Virus record (IMG/VR): IMGVR_UViG_3300027861_000011
Coordinates: 1-64,000 of that record
Strand: one strand, 5' to 3'
Source of the DNA: a virus
DNA: 64,000 nt
Positions 8,404 through 16,869 of the stretch are shown piece by piece. Made by a program: the position numbers and the translations under genes. Position 1 is the first letter of the stretch. Each line of letters starts with the position of its first letter. The notes below the pieces were generated by a model, which saw only the letters and a list, made by a program, of their open reading frames with translations, searched no databases and was not told where the DNA came from.

Positions 8404-9032
8404 TACTTGTTAGACCCTTTACTATAAAATTTTGTATTATTTTTTAATATCTCATTGAACTCATCTTTATCCATAAATTCAGAATCATCTATTTTCTTAT
8501 AAATTGAATTACAAAAATGATTATCTGGCCATGTACCAATATTTGTGTTGATATCTATTACTTCATAACCACATTTTTCACATAATAATTCAAAAAAGTT
8601 TGTATTATATTCATACAATCCATGTGGGTTAGTTTTCCTATCATATAATTTTTGGTTTTGGGTGGTATCTAATGGTAATGAATTAACGTAAATACAACCA
8701 ACTTTACCCATATTGTGTAAATTTTTAAAACTCATATATTGATTTCTAATATGTTCAGTAGTACCAGCGTTAGTTACAATCTCAAATTTATTATGTAATC
8801 CATCTTCAACATCTTTAGTTAAATCAATTTTTAATGCACCGTCTTCACCATTCCAATCAATTGATGTATGGTTTAAACCTAAACTAGTGAAGTAGTTTTT
8901 ACCTAAACTTTCTTTAGCATTAAATTCCTTATTATTAATTACTTGATTACCTAACTCTAACATTTCTTTAATATTAGGGTTAATCTCTAGGGCAACAAGT
9001 ATCATATTTAAATTAAATTTATTATATCCCAT
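8403..9032 (-). CDS. class I methyltransferase-like protein (copy 2)
   Basis: A 209-residue paralogue of 7200-7829, with LELGNQVIN (21-29), TSLGLNHTSIDWNGEDGA and FEIVTNAGTTEHI in the same order and spacing. It is probably a SAM-dependent methyltransferase; the motif I region is again atypical. With the sulfotransferase immediately downstream it forms a methyltransferase-sulfotransferase pair that is repeated nearby (7200-7829 and 5965-6579, with FkbM inserted). Its start overlaps the 3' end of the glycosyltransferase at 9022 by 11 bases. Confidence 0.65.
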   Translation of the reverse strand: MGYNKFNLNMILVALEINPNIKEMLELGNQVINNKEFNAKESLGKNYFTSLGLNHTSIDWNGEDGALKIDLTKDVEDGLHNKFEIVTNAGTTEHIRNQYMSFKNLHNMGKVGCIYVNSLPLDTTQNQKLYDRKTNPHGLYEYNTNFFELLCEKCGYEVIDINTNIGTWPDNHFCNSIYKKIDDSEFMDKDEFNEILKNNTKFYSKGSNK

Positions 9033-9870
9033 TAGTTATTTTTTTGTGAAAATTTAAAAAGTCATTATAAAGTCTTTGATTATTTCTCTCATGGAAGAAT
9101 AAGTGGTTGAACATAATTGGTTTATTGCACTTAACCCAAGTATTTCTTTTAAGACCGTTTATTGTGTGAAAATGACATGGTAAACCAACTTCAAATGGAA
9201 GGTTAAAACTTACGACTGGATATTCTACATAATCCATTGGTGTAATATTATTCTTAGCCATTGCTATTGCAAATATTACTTCATCCGTCATACCACCTCT
9301 AAATTGTGTTAAACAACCGTAATCTGCGTAATTATCTAAAGCGTCAAAACAATCATCTCTAAATTTTTTGTAATTCTCATGTCCCTTATTAAAACATAAT
9401 AAACCACCATGTATTGCTGGTATCTTTTTACCAACCTTTTTATCTACCTGTGCAACCTTACCCCAGTGCCATGAAGCTAAATAATCATAACCACAACAAA
9501 CAAACGGTTCATTCTTTTCATTAATATAATCCCACATCCTATTTGGATTTGCTATACAAGCTATATCAGAATCTATAGCTAACGTTTTTTCGTATGGTAT
9601 TATATCTGACATTAGGATTCTTGGTATCACACAATAAAGATTATGTGAGTTCTTTTCGTCCTTCAAATATTTCTCAGTTTCATAATCCAAAACAATTATA
9701 TCATCAAAAACCTCTTTAGTCTTTGCGTATTCGTAATCAGCTTTGTTTGTAAGTATTGCTTTGGGTCTGTCCTTATCGTAGGCATCAATCATTTCGGCAC
9801 ATAGTTGACATTCATCAACATACTTCTTACCGAATCCCATAAATATGTAACCTTCTTTTATATTTTCCAT
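9022..9870 (-). CDS. GT8-like glycosyltransferase
   Basis: A 282-residue GT-A type transferase. The metal- and donor-binding DSD lies at 100-102 within KTLAIDSDIAC, after a hydrophobic strand, as in GT8 and related nucleotide-diphospho-sugar transferases. Later features include GGLLCFNKG (about 155-163) and HLFFHERNNQ near the C-terminus, where retaining GT8 enzymes often have a metal-ligating His. The start overlaps the next gene upstream (9858) by 13 bases. Assignment to GT8 rather than a related family is a judgement from motif layout. Confidence 0.7.
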   Translation of the reverse strand: MENIKEGYIFMGFGKKYVDECQLCAEMIDAYDKDRPKAILTNKADYEYAKTKEVFDDIIVLDYETEKYLKDEKNSHNLYCVIPRILMSDIIPYEKTLAIDSDIACIANPNRMWDYINEKNEPFVCCGYDYLASWHWGKVAQVDKKVGKKIPAIHGGLLCFNKGHENYKKFRDDCFDALDNYADYGCLTQFRGGMTDEVIFAIAMAKNNITPMDYVEYPVVSFNLPFEVGLPCHFHTINGLKRNTWVKCNKPIMFNHLFFHERNNQRLYNDFLNFHKKITNGI

Positions 9871-10649
9871 AACGTTGTAACTTTGTTTCTTATTTCACCG
9901 TTAAAATCTAACCCTAATAACTGTCTATCGGTAGTACCGTGTAATATAAATACCTCTTCAAACTCTTCATCGAAAATATTTTTACCAATTAATTTACCGT
10001 CTTTAATTTTTAATGGCATGTGGTTCATAGAGCAATGATTAAATGAGCCACCCAATACCTTGTGTTTATTACTACCAACAACCAATGATAAGAATGTTTC
10101 ATCATACATCCCAGTATTAATTGTTATATTATATTTATTATGAACTTCAAATATTTGACTTAGTATCAACATATTAACTTCATTATTGTGAAACATAAAA
10201 ACTCCACCAGTATAAAATAAATTTTTATCAGTTAAATTATATTCACTAACAAATTTACCAGCGTCTGGGTGTCTGAATATTTGTTTAAACTTAGAGAAGT
10301 TTTTAACGTGAAAGTGATTAACAACCCCAAAATTATCTCCAAGCTTTTTACTTATATCTTCCAATCTATCTGAACAAACTACGGTATCACAATCTAAATA
10401 TATTCCATACTCAGTATCTATTTGTTGACACAAATAAAATTTATATTTCCAGAATAATTCTTTAGTATCAATCTTTTCATTTGTATAAATAACTTCTATG
10501 TTGTCATGTGATTTTAATTTTCCACCAACATCAAGTATTTTAACTTTATGTGGTGTTTTGATTCTACTTAAACTATTTAACGATTTTTGTAATTGTTTAT
10601 AGTAAACATCACCACCACCAACTATATAAAATATTGTATATTTCTCCAT
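9858..10649 (-). CDS. GT8-like glycosyltransferase
   Basis: A 263-residue GT-A type transferase with the DXD motif in YGIYLDCDTVV (81-91; DCD at 86-88) and a later FYTGGVFMFHNNE block that resembles the acceptor-side loop of GT8-like enzymes. It is only distantly similar to its downstream neighbour. It is encoded tail-to-head with the methyltransferase at 10649, sharing one base at the junction, so it belongs to the same operon. The donor sugar cannot be inferred. Confidence 0.72.
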   Translation of the reverse strand: MEKYTIFYIVGGGDVYYKQLQKSLNSLSRIKTPHKVKILDVGGKLKSHDNIEVIYTNEKIDTKELFWKYKFYLCQQIDTEYGIYLDCDTVVCSDRLEDISKKLGDNFGVVNHFHVKNFSKFKQIFRHPDAGKFVSEYNLTDKNLFYTGGVFMFHNNEVNMLILSQIFEVHNKYNITINTGMYDETFLSLVVGSNKHKVLGGSFNHCSMNHMPLKIKDGKLIGKNIFDEEFEEVFILHGTTDRQLLGLDFNGEIRNKVTTLWKI

Positions 10650-11296
10650 TATTTTTTAATTACAATAATACTATTATCAACCTCATTTTTACCTGGGTTT
10701 GGTAAATCTATCATTTCGATATACTCATAATTATTTTTATTCTCTTTAACAAATTGTTTAGCCTCATTATAATGTTTGGTCTTCATGTTTATATCTTCAA
10801 TAATATAATAACCACCACTTTTTAATGAGTGAATTGAGTTATCTAAGAATATTTTATTAGCGTGGAATTCATGTAACCCATCGTCAATAATGATATCAAA
10901 ATCCTTATTAATATTACTGATTAATTCCTTGACTGCGACTCCATCTGTTTGGTCGCAAAGAAATGTTTTAATTTTATCAGTTTTAACCAAACAATCAGTA
11001 TCAATATCACAAGAATAAATATCACAATTCTTAAAGTATTTTTCCCACCCATATAGTGATGCTGCAATAGTACCATCTGGTCCCATGCCGTGGGTAAATC
11101 CAGGATTGGTACTACCGATACCAACCTCGAATATATTCTTTACATCATCTTTTATATCAACCCATAAAAAATTGTATAGTGTTGTGTAATTATGATGACC
11201 ATTACCTTTATCACTACCACATTCATTCATAATCTTACAAAGTTTCGTTGGTTTTGTGTAACTCTCCTCTTCAATAAATTTATTTATATTTTTCAT
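10649..11296 (-). CDS. class I SAM-dependent methyltransferase (Methyltransf_24-like)
   Basis: A 215-residue methyltransferase. Motif I is NIFEVGIGS (54-62), the second acidic strand is IYSCDID, motif IV is FDIIIDDGLHEF (about 133-144) and the following strand is GGYYIIEDI (about 161-169). This layout fits the group that includes cephalosporin hydroxylase CmcI-like and rhamnosyl O-methyltransferases. It probably O-methylates a sugar in the glycan made by the cassette. It shares a one-base junction with the genes on both sides (10649 and 11296). Confidence 0.78.
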   Translation of the reverse strand: MKNINKFIEEESYTKPTKLCKIMNECGSDKGNGHHNYTTLYNFLWVDIKDDVKNIFEVGIGSTNPGFTHGMGPDGTIAASLYGWEKYFKNCDIYSCDIDTDCLVKTDKIKTFLCDQTDGVAVKELISNINKDFDIIIDDGLHEFHANKIFLDNSIHSLKSGGYYIIEDINMKTKHYNEAKQFVKENKNNYEYIEMIDLPNPGKNEVDNSIIVIKK

Positions 11297-12228
11297 TACT
11301 TAATTATTTTTTCTATATTAGGTATGTAATATTTCTCAATGATTATTTCCCAATCAAAATTATCTTTTACATATTGTCTTATTTCTTTTCTACGTTCTCT
11401 AGATACAACTCTATTCCTTTCAATAATACTTTTAACGTATTCAATATCATTCATCTTGTTCTTTGGGATAACATCGATGAACGGTAATGATGTATCTAAG
11501 TTTGCTGTGGAGTATTCAGATATAACAATACCTAACCCAGCAGACATCGCTTCCATACATACAAGTGGATGAGCTTCACCATCACTAAGAAGAACCAGAT
11601 TACTATAGTTTGTTAATTCCTTATATAATGTATCCTTAGTCCATTCTCCAAGATAATTATTTTTATTAAATTTATTATCGACAATATTACCAGCAAAGTA
11701 TAAGTTTTCAATATTATGATATTTATATTGACCCTTTCTATCATCAACCTTAGCTAGATATATGGACTTATCTTCTGGTGTTTCCGTAAAATCAAATAAA
11801 TCGTATCTAACTCCATTTGGAACCACTAACACTTTATCTTCAGCTTTACCATGATTAACATAAGTATCCTTTATTCCTTGAGACAATGCAAATATGTGTG
11901 CATTAACACCTATAAATTGTCTAAATAAATTAACATAACCACCATGTCTATTTGGTTGCTCTAAATAAGCATAGTGTGATGTTAGAATAACTGGTTGTTT
12001 AATTTTATTAGTTAAACCAACCCAATTATCATATTGTATGTGCACAACATCTGGGTTGAATTGATTTATTTCGTTTAGTATTGTATTAGCTTCTCTAATG
12101 TTTATTATTTTAACTTCATGACCCAACTTAGTTAATACCACTTTATAATCCCATATAAGACTTTCCACAGCACCCCATCCTTTTGGTGGTATTGCCATTA
12201 ATCCAGGTCCTATTATCGCAATTTTCAT
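11296..12228 (-). CDS. GT4-family glycosyltransferase
   Basis: A 310-residue GT-B enzyme. The N-terminal donor/acceptor loop GPGLMAIPPKGWGAVES (7-23) is typical of GT4 enzymes, as is the C-terminal block EAHPLVCMEAMSAGLGIVIS, whose first Glu and later Glu correspond to the EX7E motif. A VVPNGVRYDLFDF linker separates the two domains. It appears complete although compact. It sits two bases from the GT6 gene upstream and is part of the cassette; its product sugar is unknown. Confidence 0.85.
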   Translation of the reverse strand: MKIAIIGPGLMAIPPKGWGAVESLIWDYKVVLTKLGHEVKIINIREANTILNEINQFNPDVVHIQYDNWVGLTNKIKQPVILTSHYAYLEQPNRHGGYVNLFRQFIGVNAHIFALSQGIKDTYVNHGKAEDKVLVVPNGVRYDLFDFTETPEDKSIYLAKVDDRKGQYKYHNIENLYFAGNIVDNKFNKNNYLGEWTKDTLYKELTNYSNLVLLSDGEAHPLVCMEAMSAGLGIVISEYSTANLDTSLPFIDVIPKNKMNDIEYVKSIIERNRVVSRERRKEIRQYVKDNFDWEIIIEKYYIPNIEKIIK

Positions 12229-12229
12229 A

Positions 12230-12937
12230 TTAACTTCTTAGGTTTTTGTGTGTTCCGTGTTTATTCTTATCTAATTGAATCATTTTCATATTACTCATGT
12301 CACCACCCCAAACTTCTGGGTAAATATATGAATAAGGTAATACTAACGGATTTTTATCCTTGTAATACCAATTAATTTCTGACTCATCATGCCATAATGG
12401 TATTATATTATTTTGTGTGTCAATGTCAATATTAACAGCTAACAATTTTGACATTTCTAACCATTCTTTAGTTCTACCACCATTAAAACATCCTTGGACA
12501 TAAACACTACCCTCACCTTTTGGGATGTAGCAACTAGATTTCGTATTTCTATCATATGGGAAAACTAGATTACCTTTACCGAAAAATCCAGGATGATGAA
12601 CGCCCATGAGCCAATTATTATCTTCATGTGGAATTATTTCTTTCCCAATAGGGTTTAAAGCTTTCATATTGGCATTGAAGAAGAAAAGATAATCTTCATT
12701 TTTTAATTGTTTACTTATAGAGTTAAACATATGAAATCTCATCATTGTGTCATATGGCCAACCTAATTTTTCTTGTTGGATTCTTACGACATTATCATAT
12801 GGTGGTATCGTCCCATCACTAAAAACATAATAAGTTTTTTCGTAATCAGTCAGAAAGTTTTTTTCTAATGACTTATAAAGGGTTTCAAAAAATATCTCGT
12901 ATTTCCCAGTACATATTGTTAAAATTCCTATTTTCAT
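12230..12937 (-). CDS. GT6-family (ABO-type) glycosyltransferase with NXN motif
   Basis: A 235-residue homologue of the GT6 family, which includes the human ABO transferases and adds alpha-1,3 Gal or GalNAc to a galactose that often carries alpha-1,2-fucose. The DXD of the animal enzymes is replaced by N88-A-N90 in FFFNANM (85-91), as in bacterial and phage members, which work without a metal ion. Further family blocks are GVHHPGFF, YVQGCFNGG and HDESEINWYY, the last matching the HDESHLN region of ABO transferases. The protein is near the minimal catalytic size with no membrane stem. It overlaps the methyltransferase at 12934 by four bases and lies 543 bases from a GT11 gene. Confidence 0.88.
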   Translation of the reverse strand: MKIGILTICTGKYEIFFETLYKSLEKNFLTDYEKTYYVFSDGTIPPYDNVVRIQQEKLGWPYDTMMRFHMFNSISKQLKNEDYLFFFNANMKALNPIGKEIIPHEDNNWLMGVHHPGFFGKGNLVFPYDRNTKSSCYIPKGEGSVYVQGCFNGGRTKEWLEMSKLLAVNIDIDTQNNIIPLWHDESEINWYYKDKNPLVLPYSYIYPEVWGGDMSNMKMIQLDKNKHGTHKNLRS

Positions 12938-13473
12938 TTTACTGCTTCTATATTTAAACTCATTAATTTTCCATTATCCTTGTCCATATGCGGTATATAT
13001 GATTGAGAAAAGTCATCTAATTCAGAATGTTCAGTACATCTCCAATCATATCTTAACACATCTTTAAAACCAACCTTAATTAAGTCGTTCTTGAGTGATT
13101 GGAAATCCCATGTGATGTAATGATAATTTTCTGTGTAAGTTTGACCACCGTAAAGTAGTCCTATAAGTTTGGTTACGTCACCAGTTTCGTTGTAATATTC
13201 TACAACCTTACCAAAGTCTGGTACAGATATTCTAATAGTACCACCATCTTTAAGTAATTCGAACCATCTTTCTAATATAGCCATATATTCGTGTCTTCCG
13301 AAGTGTTCTAGAGTATGACATACGTAGATTAAATCTACACTATTATTTTCAATTGATTCTAATTTACCAATATCATCGATTAAATCTGGGTTAACTTCTT
13401 CTCGTATGTCTATATTGATAAAACCATCTATATGTTTATTACCACTTCCTAAGTGTAATTTTATTTTTTCCAT
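12934..13473 (-). CDS. class I SAM-dependent methyltransferase (Methyltransf_11-like)
   Basis: A compact 179-residue methyltransferase. The start KLHLGSGNKHIDGFINID (5-22) carries the SAM-binding glycine loop and the acidic end of strand 2, VDLIYVCHTLEHF is motif IV, and LKDGGTIRISVPDF is the post-motif strand. This form is common in surface-polysaccharide clusters of bacteria. It lies between the GT6 and GT11 genes with an overlap of four bases and a gap of six bases, so it may methylate the sugar those enzymes handle. Confidence 0.82.
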   Translation of the reverse strand: MEKIKLHLGSGNKHIDGFINIDIREEVNPDLIDDIGKLESIENNSVDLIYVCHTLEHFGRHEYMAILERWFELLKDGGTIRISVPDFGKVVEYYNETGDVTKLIGLLYGGQTYTENYHYITWDFQSLKNDLIKVGFKDVLRYDWRCTEHSELDDFSQSYIPHMDKDNGKLMSLNIEAVK

Positions 13474-13479
13474 AAAATA

Positions 13480-14277
13480 TCAAATTTGTGTCCAACCCTC
13501 ACAATATAAATCGTTAATGTGAAGGTTGGTTTGTTTGCCCCCGAACCATGTTTTCGGAGCTATTACTTTCTTATTGTCATTTTGGTTTAACCAGGCACCC
13601 CACCAACTAAAACTTGAGTTTGCTATAATGTTATTATCGCACATACTCATCAAGTATAAATCAAGGATGTCGATGTTATTGGTAATGTAATAAATATTAG
13701 CATTTTCAATAACCAAATTTTCTTTACACCACTTAATGTCATCCGAAAATACTAAAATATTAACTTCTGTAAGGTCATTTCCGTATATTTCATTTAATGC
13801 GTTCTTATAATAATCCAAACTAACTAGTGGGTGATAATCTTGCTTATTTATATAATCTCCACGTCTTATATGAAGTGAACATGAATTAACTAGAACATCA
13901 TAATACTTACTTTTTAATACTTTTTTAAAGTCTTCAGATAATCTGAACGTTTCTAATATTAAGTCTCTATGGTCTTTAAAATACTTTTCGGATTGAAAAT
14001 ATCCCTTAAGACCATAATTAAGTGTTGTGTTTAATTCTATTTTATTATAACCAAAACCTGGTTCTTGATAATTAACCTCTATCTTTCCTGTTGGATTATT
14101 ACTTAATTTATTTTCCATGAACTCATTGAAATCAGAATGAGTATAACTACACTTCCAATGATTAAAATAATAGTTTAACCCATTATCCATTCCAGTAGCA
14201 ATGGTTGTAGCTATTTGGAACATTTGATTCCCAAGTCTACCCATGGAACCTAATCCGTTATAAGTTACACTACCCAT
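13480..14277 (-). CDS. GT11 alpha-1,2-fucosyltransferase
   Basis: A 265-residue GT11 enzyme, expected to transfer L-fucose from GDP-fucose to position 2 of a galactose. Diagnostic motifs are GRLGNQMFQ at 13-21, KGYFQSEKYF at 91-100, the GDP-fucose binding HIRRGDY at 136-142 and SSFSWWGAWLN at 221-231. Length and motif order are normal for bacterial GT11. With gmd in the same cassette and a GT6 gene two genes downstream, the trio matches a blood-group-type pathway. It overlaps the GT2 gene upstream by 13 bases. Confidence 0.93.
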   Translation of the reverse strand: MGSVTYNGLGSMGRLGNQMFQIATTIATGMDNGLNYYFNHWKCSYTHSDFNEFMENKLSNNPTGKIEVNYQEPGFGYNKIELNTTLNYGLKGYFQSEKYFKDHRDLILETFRLSEDFKKVLKSKYYDVLVNSCSLHIRRGDYINKQDYHPLVSLDYYKNALNEIYGNDLTEVNILVFSDDIKWCKENLVIENANIYYITNNIDILDLYLMSMCDNNIIANSSFSWWGAWLNQNDNKKVIAPKTWFGGKQTNLHINDLYCEGWTQI

Positions 14278-14990
14278 TCTAATTTTTTATACGGTTCCAT
14301 ATTTCTTATCTTCACAGCAATATCAGTAACCAAAGTCATGTCAACCTTATGGTCATTAAGTGGATTCTGTTCATTGTAAATGTAATTAACTTCATTCATA
14401 AATCTATAATGTTCTTGTCCCGACATTTCAAGCATCGGATACATGAATGCTAAATCACCAGTTACTTTCCAAAATATTCCATTCTCGTCCTTCAAGTCAT
14501 CTTGCTTAATAGCTCTCCATAAGAAAGCTCTCCACGTTCTTATATGTGAAGCTGTAAATCTAGATGTTCTAAGATTGTCAGTAATGGCTTGTTCAGAAGC
14601 AAAACCAGGTTGACCATTAGAGTATCTAAAACTACCATTGGCAATCCATACATTATCATCAGAGTAAACTTCTGCAATTCTAGAAAGTGTTTTAGAATCT
14701 GGTAACCAATCATCACCATCAACTTCAACAATAACTTCATTATCATCTATATTGTCATTCCCTCTAATAACTTGGTCGTAATTCCCAGGTTGGTAGAACT
14801 TATCCTTATTTTCTATTAGGATGAACCTTTCATCACCCTTTATCATCGATTTTACTTTCTCTACTGACCCGTCAGTACTGATATCATCAGTTATGTAACA
14901 TTTAAAATCTCTAAATTTTTGCCCCATTAAAGAGCCAATACATCTCTCAACATATTCTTCCGCATTATATAGTGTTGTAACTATTATCAT
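14265..14990 (-). CDS. GT2-family glycosyltransferase
   Basis: A family 2 GT-A enzyme of 241 residues. I chose the ATG at 14990 because it makes an ATGA overlap with the TGA of the upstream gene and begins directly with the family start MIIVTTLYNAEEYVERCIGS; an ATG seven codons earlier (15011) is also open. Relative to the chosen start, TDDISTDGS lies at about 34-42 and the metal-binding EVDGDDW at about 89-95, with FASEQA and an acceptor-side W-R block after it. The acceptor is unknown. Confidence 0.87.
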   Translation of the reverse strand: MIIVTTLYNAEEYVERCIGSLMGQKFRDFKCYITDDISTDGSVEKVKSMIKGDERFILIENKDKFYQPGNYDQVIRGNDNIDDNEVIVEVDGDDWLPDSKTLSRIAEVYSDDNVWIANGSFRYSNGQPGFASEQAITDNLRTSRFTASHIRTWRAFLWRAIKQDDLKDENGIFWKVTGDLAFMYPMLEMSGQEHYRFMNEVNYIYNEQNPLNDHKVDMTLVTDIAVKIRNMEPYKKLEWVV

Positions 14991-15781
14991 AATTCTAAAA
15001 CTTTTAACCATTTAGATATAACTTCTTCATTAGTAATATCTATAGTATCATTATTTGTTGCATGATTACCTTTAAATTCAGTACCAGTACTATAACACTC
15101 ATCCTTTACTAATGAAGCTACTTCACTTTTTGAGGATAAGTAAGCAGTACCTATCATGTCATACATTTCTTGTTTATTCGAAATAAACCCATATTCTGAA
15201 ACGTTGTCATACTTGTCTATAAGTGGTTTAACGAACTCATTATAATAATTCTGGTTAGATACCGCTCCGAAGAGTAAAACCTTCTTAAAACCATCATTAA
15301 CTGCTCTCTCGATTGATATGTGTGTTTGTTTATTAATATCGAATGAACCAATTATCCCAGCAGTATTTTTTGCTTCTTCAGATTTGGGTTTATTTTCAAA
15401 TAAAACCTTTACGTTAGGTATTATCTCATAATTACCGAAATAATTCTTGTGATATTTTCTTTGTTTATCATTAAGGAAAACAACTGTATCCCAGAATGGT
15501 CTTACATTACCCACTTCAAATATATCCTTCTCGTGACAAGCTAAAATTATCTTCTTAGGTTTTGGAATTCCACTAGGTAACTCAATAAAATGAGCAATAA
15601 TTATATCGTCTTGATTTATAGTGAAATCCTTATGCATTGCACCATTACATTTATCTAAATGCCATTCATGAGGGCCATAAAGTATTGAGTCGTAACCAGC
15701 TTCCTTTAACTCTTTCATTAGGTTAATAAAAGCAAATGTAGAACCACCTTTATTGCTCCATCCAGTTATTATCTTTATCAT
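14987..15781 (-). CDS. GT-B fold glycosyltransferase-like protein
   Basis: A 264-residue protein with a GT4-like architecture but weak motifs. The N-terminus IITGWSNKGGSTFAF (4-18) resembles the glycine loop of GT-B enzymes. A middle block HEKDIFEVGNVRPFWDTVVFLNDKQ and a Rossmann-like C-terminal half (KKVLLFGAVSNQ, VSEYGFISNKQEMYDMIG) follow. The EX7E motif is not clear, so it may be a distant or altered glycosyltransferase. It overlaps the GT2-type gene upstream by four bases and is embedded in the cassette. Confidence 0.62.
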   Translation of the reverse strand: MIKIITGWSNKGGSTFAFINLMKELKEAGYDSILYGPHEWHLDKCNGAMHKDFTINQDDIIIAHFIELPSGIPKPKKIILACHEKDIFEVGNVRPFWDTVVFLNDKQRKYHKNYFGNYEIIPNVKVLFENKPKSEEAKNTAGIIGSFDINKQTHISIERAVNDGFKKVLLFGAVSNQNYYNEFVKPLIDKYDNVSEYGFISNKQEMYDMIGTAYLSSKSEVASLVKDECYSTGTEFKGNHATNNDTIDITNEEVISKWLKVLEL

Positions 15782-16869
15782 GCTAACGTAATTTGGTATT
15801 TACCGATTATCTCTTCAATTGTTGATTCATTTTTAAGTGTTACTGTTGGTAACTCTGGATAAAGTTTAGCCAAATGTGTAGCCATTTCTGTATTATCGGC
15901 ATGTATTATATCAAAATCAGCTTCACTTATTCTATATAACTTATTTGGTTCAGATGTTACCGTACCATTAGGGCTATTTAACCCCCATTTACCATCACCT
16001 ACTTTATAACCTGGTGGTTGGTTTAATGGGGCAAACTTACCACCTTTAGCCATAAGCCTTTTAAAATTGGGTTCATCATCAGTTAATACTGGTGAAACCA
16101 CAGTAATGTTATGGTTCATACTTTTTAACTTACCAACCAAATCTAAAGATTCTGAAATATTTAGACTACCAATTAATATCTTAAACCTTTCATTACCCTT
16201 GAAAACTCTATCTATTTTAATTGGTAAATTAGTTTTATACTTCTCAGCAAATTCTTTTCTATTATCTTCCCATTCTTGGTTAGTTTCACCTATCGATTGG
16301 TGATTGACTCTTACGTTAGTATGAACACCAACCTTAACACCAGCTAAGTAATTTCTGAAACAAAAATCAACATCATAGAAATGAAAACCTTTAACGTCTA
16401 AATTAAATTGTTCTTTAATTCTACCCCTATGTACAGAGAATAAAACACCATCAACTATTATAGCTTCCTCAACATCATTCCCTAAATCATCACTGTATTT
16501 AGAAAGCCATGTTTTACCCTCGTGAGTATGTGCAACTCTACCATACATCTTCTTCTTATCATCCCACCATCTACCCGTTTCACTCATATATTTAGTTCCA
16601 GCAACACCAAGAATACCGTACTCTGGGTTATTATCAAATAATTTACTTATCTTATTGGCTATTTGTTTAGTTTCGATAGTAATATCATCGTGACAAAACA
16701 CTATAATGTCATTCTTAGCTTCATCTAAAGCCTTTTGATAGAACTTAGTAAGACCCTCTCCTTTATTTATATATTCAATAATTTCTACCTTTGGATTTCC
16801 ACACGCTTTCTTTAAGTGTTTAATGTGGTCTGGGTTATGTTCTCTTGTACAATATACTATACTAATCAT
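15778..16869 (-). CDS. GT2-like glycosyltransferase (Glyco_tranf_2_5 type) with extra C-terminal domain
   Basis: A 363-residue protein with two parts. Residues 1-225 are a GT-A domain: SIVYCTRE at the start, FCHDDI (58-63) as the DXD equivalent, GVAGTKYMS, and VKGFHFYDVDFCFRNYLAG, a signature of the GT2-like family PF13712. Residues about 226-363 begin a second alpha/beta region, FKILIGSLNISESLDLVGKL, then ITVVSP and FDIIHADNTEMATHLA, which resembles the N-terminal half of a GT-B enzyme without its donor-binding half. The fusion looks genuine and in frame. It overlaps the sulfotransferase upstream by four bases. Confidence 0.78.
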   Translation of the reverse strand: MISIVYCTREHNPDHIKHLKKACGNPKVEIIEYINKGEGLTKFYQKALDEAKNDIIVFCHDDITIETKQIANKISKLFDNNPEYGILGVAGTKYMSETGRWWDDKKKMYGRVAHTHEGKTWLSKYSDDLGNDVEEAIIVDGVLFSVHRGRIKEQFNLDVKGFHFYDVDFCFRNYLAGVKVGVHTNVRVNHQSIGETNQEWEDNRKEFAEKYKTNLPIKIDRVFKGNERFKILIGSLNISESLDLVGKLKSMNHNITVVSPVLTDDEPNFKRLMAKGGKFAPLNQPPGYKVGDGKWGLNSPNGTVTSEPNKLYRISEADFDIIHADNTEMATHLAKLYPELPTVTLKNESTIEEIIGKYQITLA

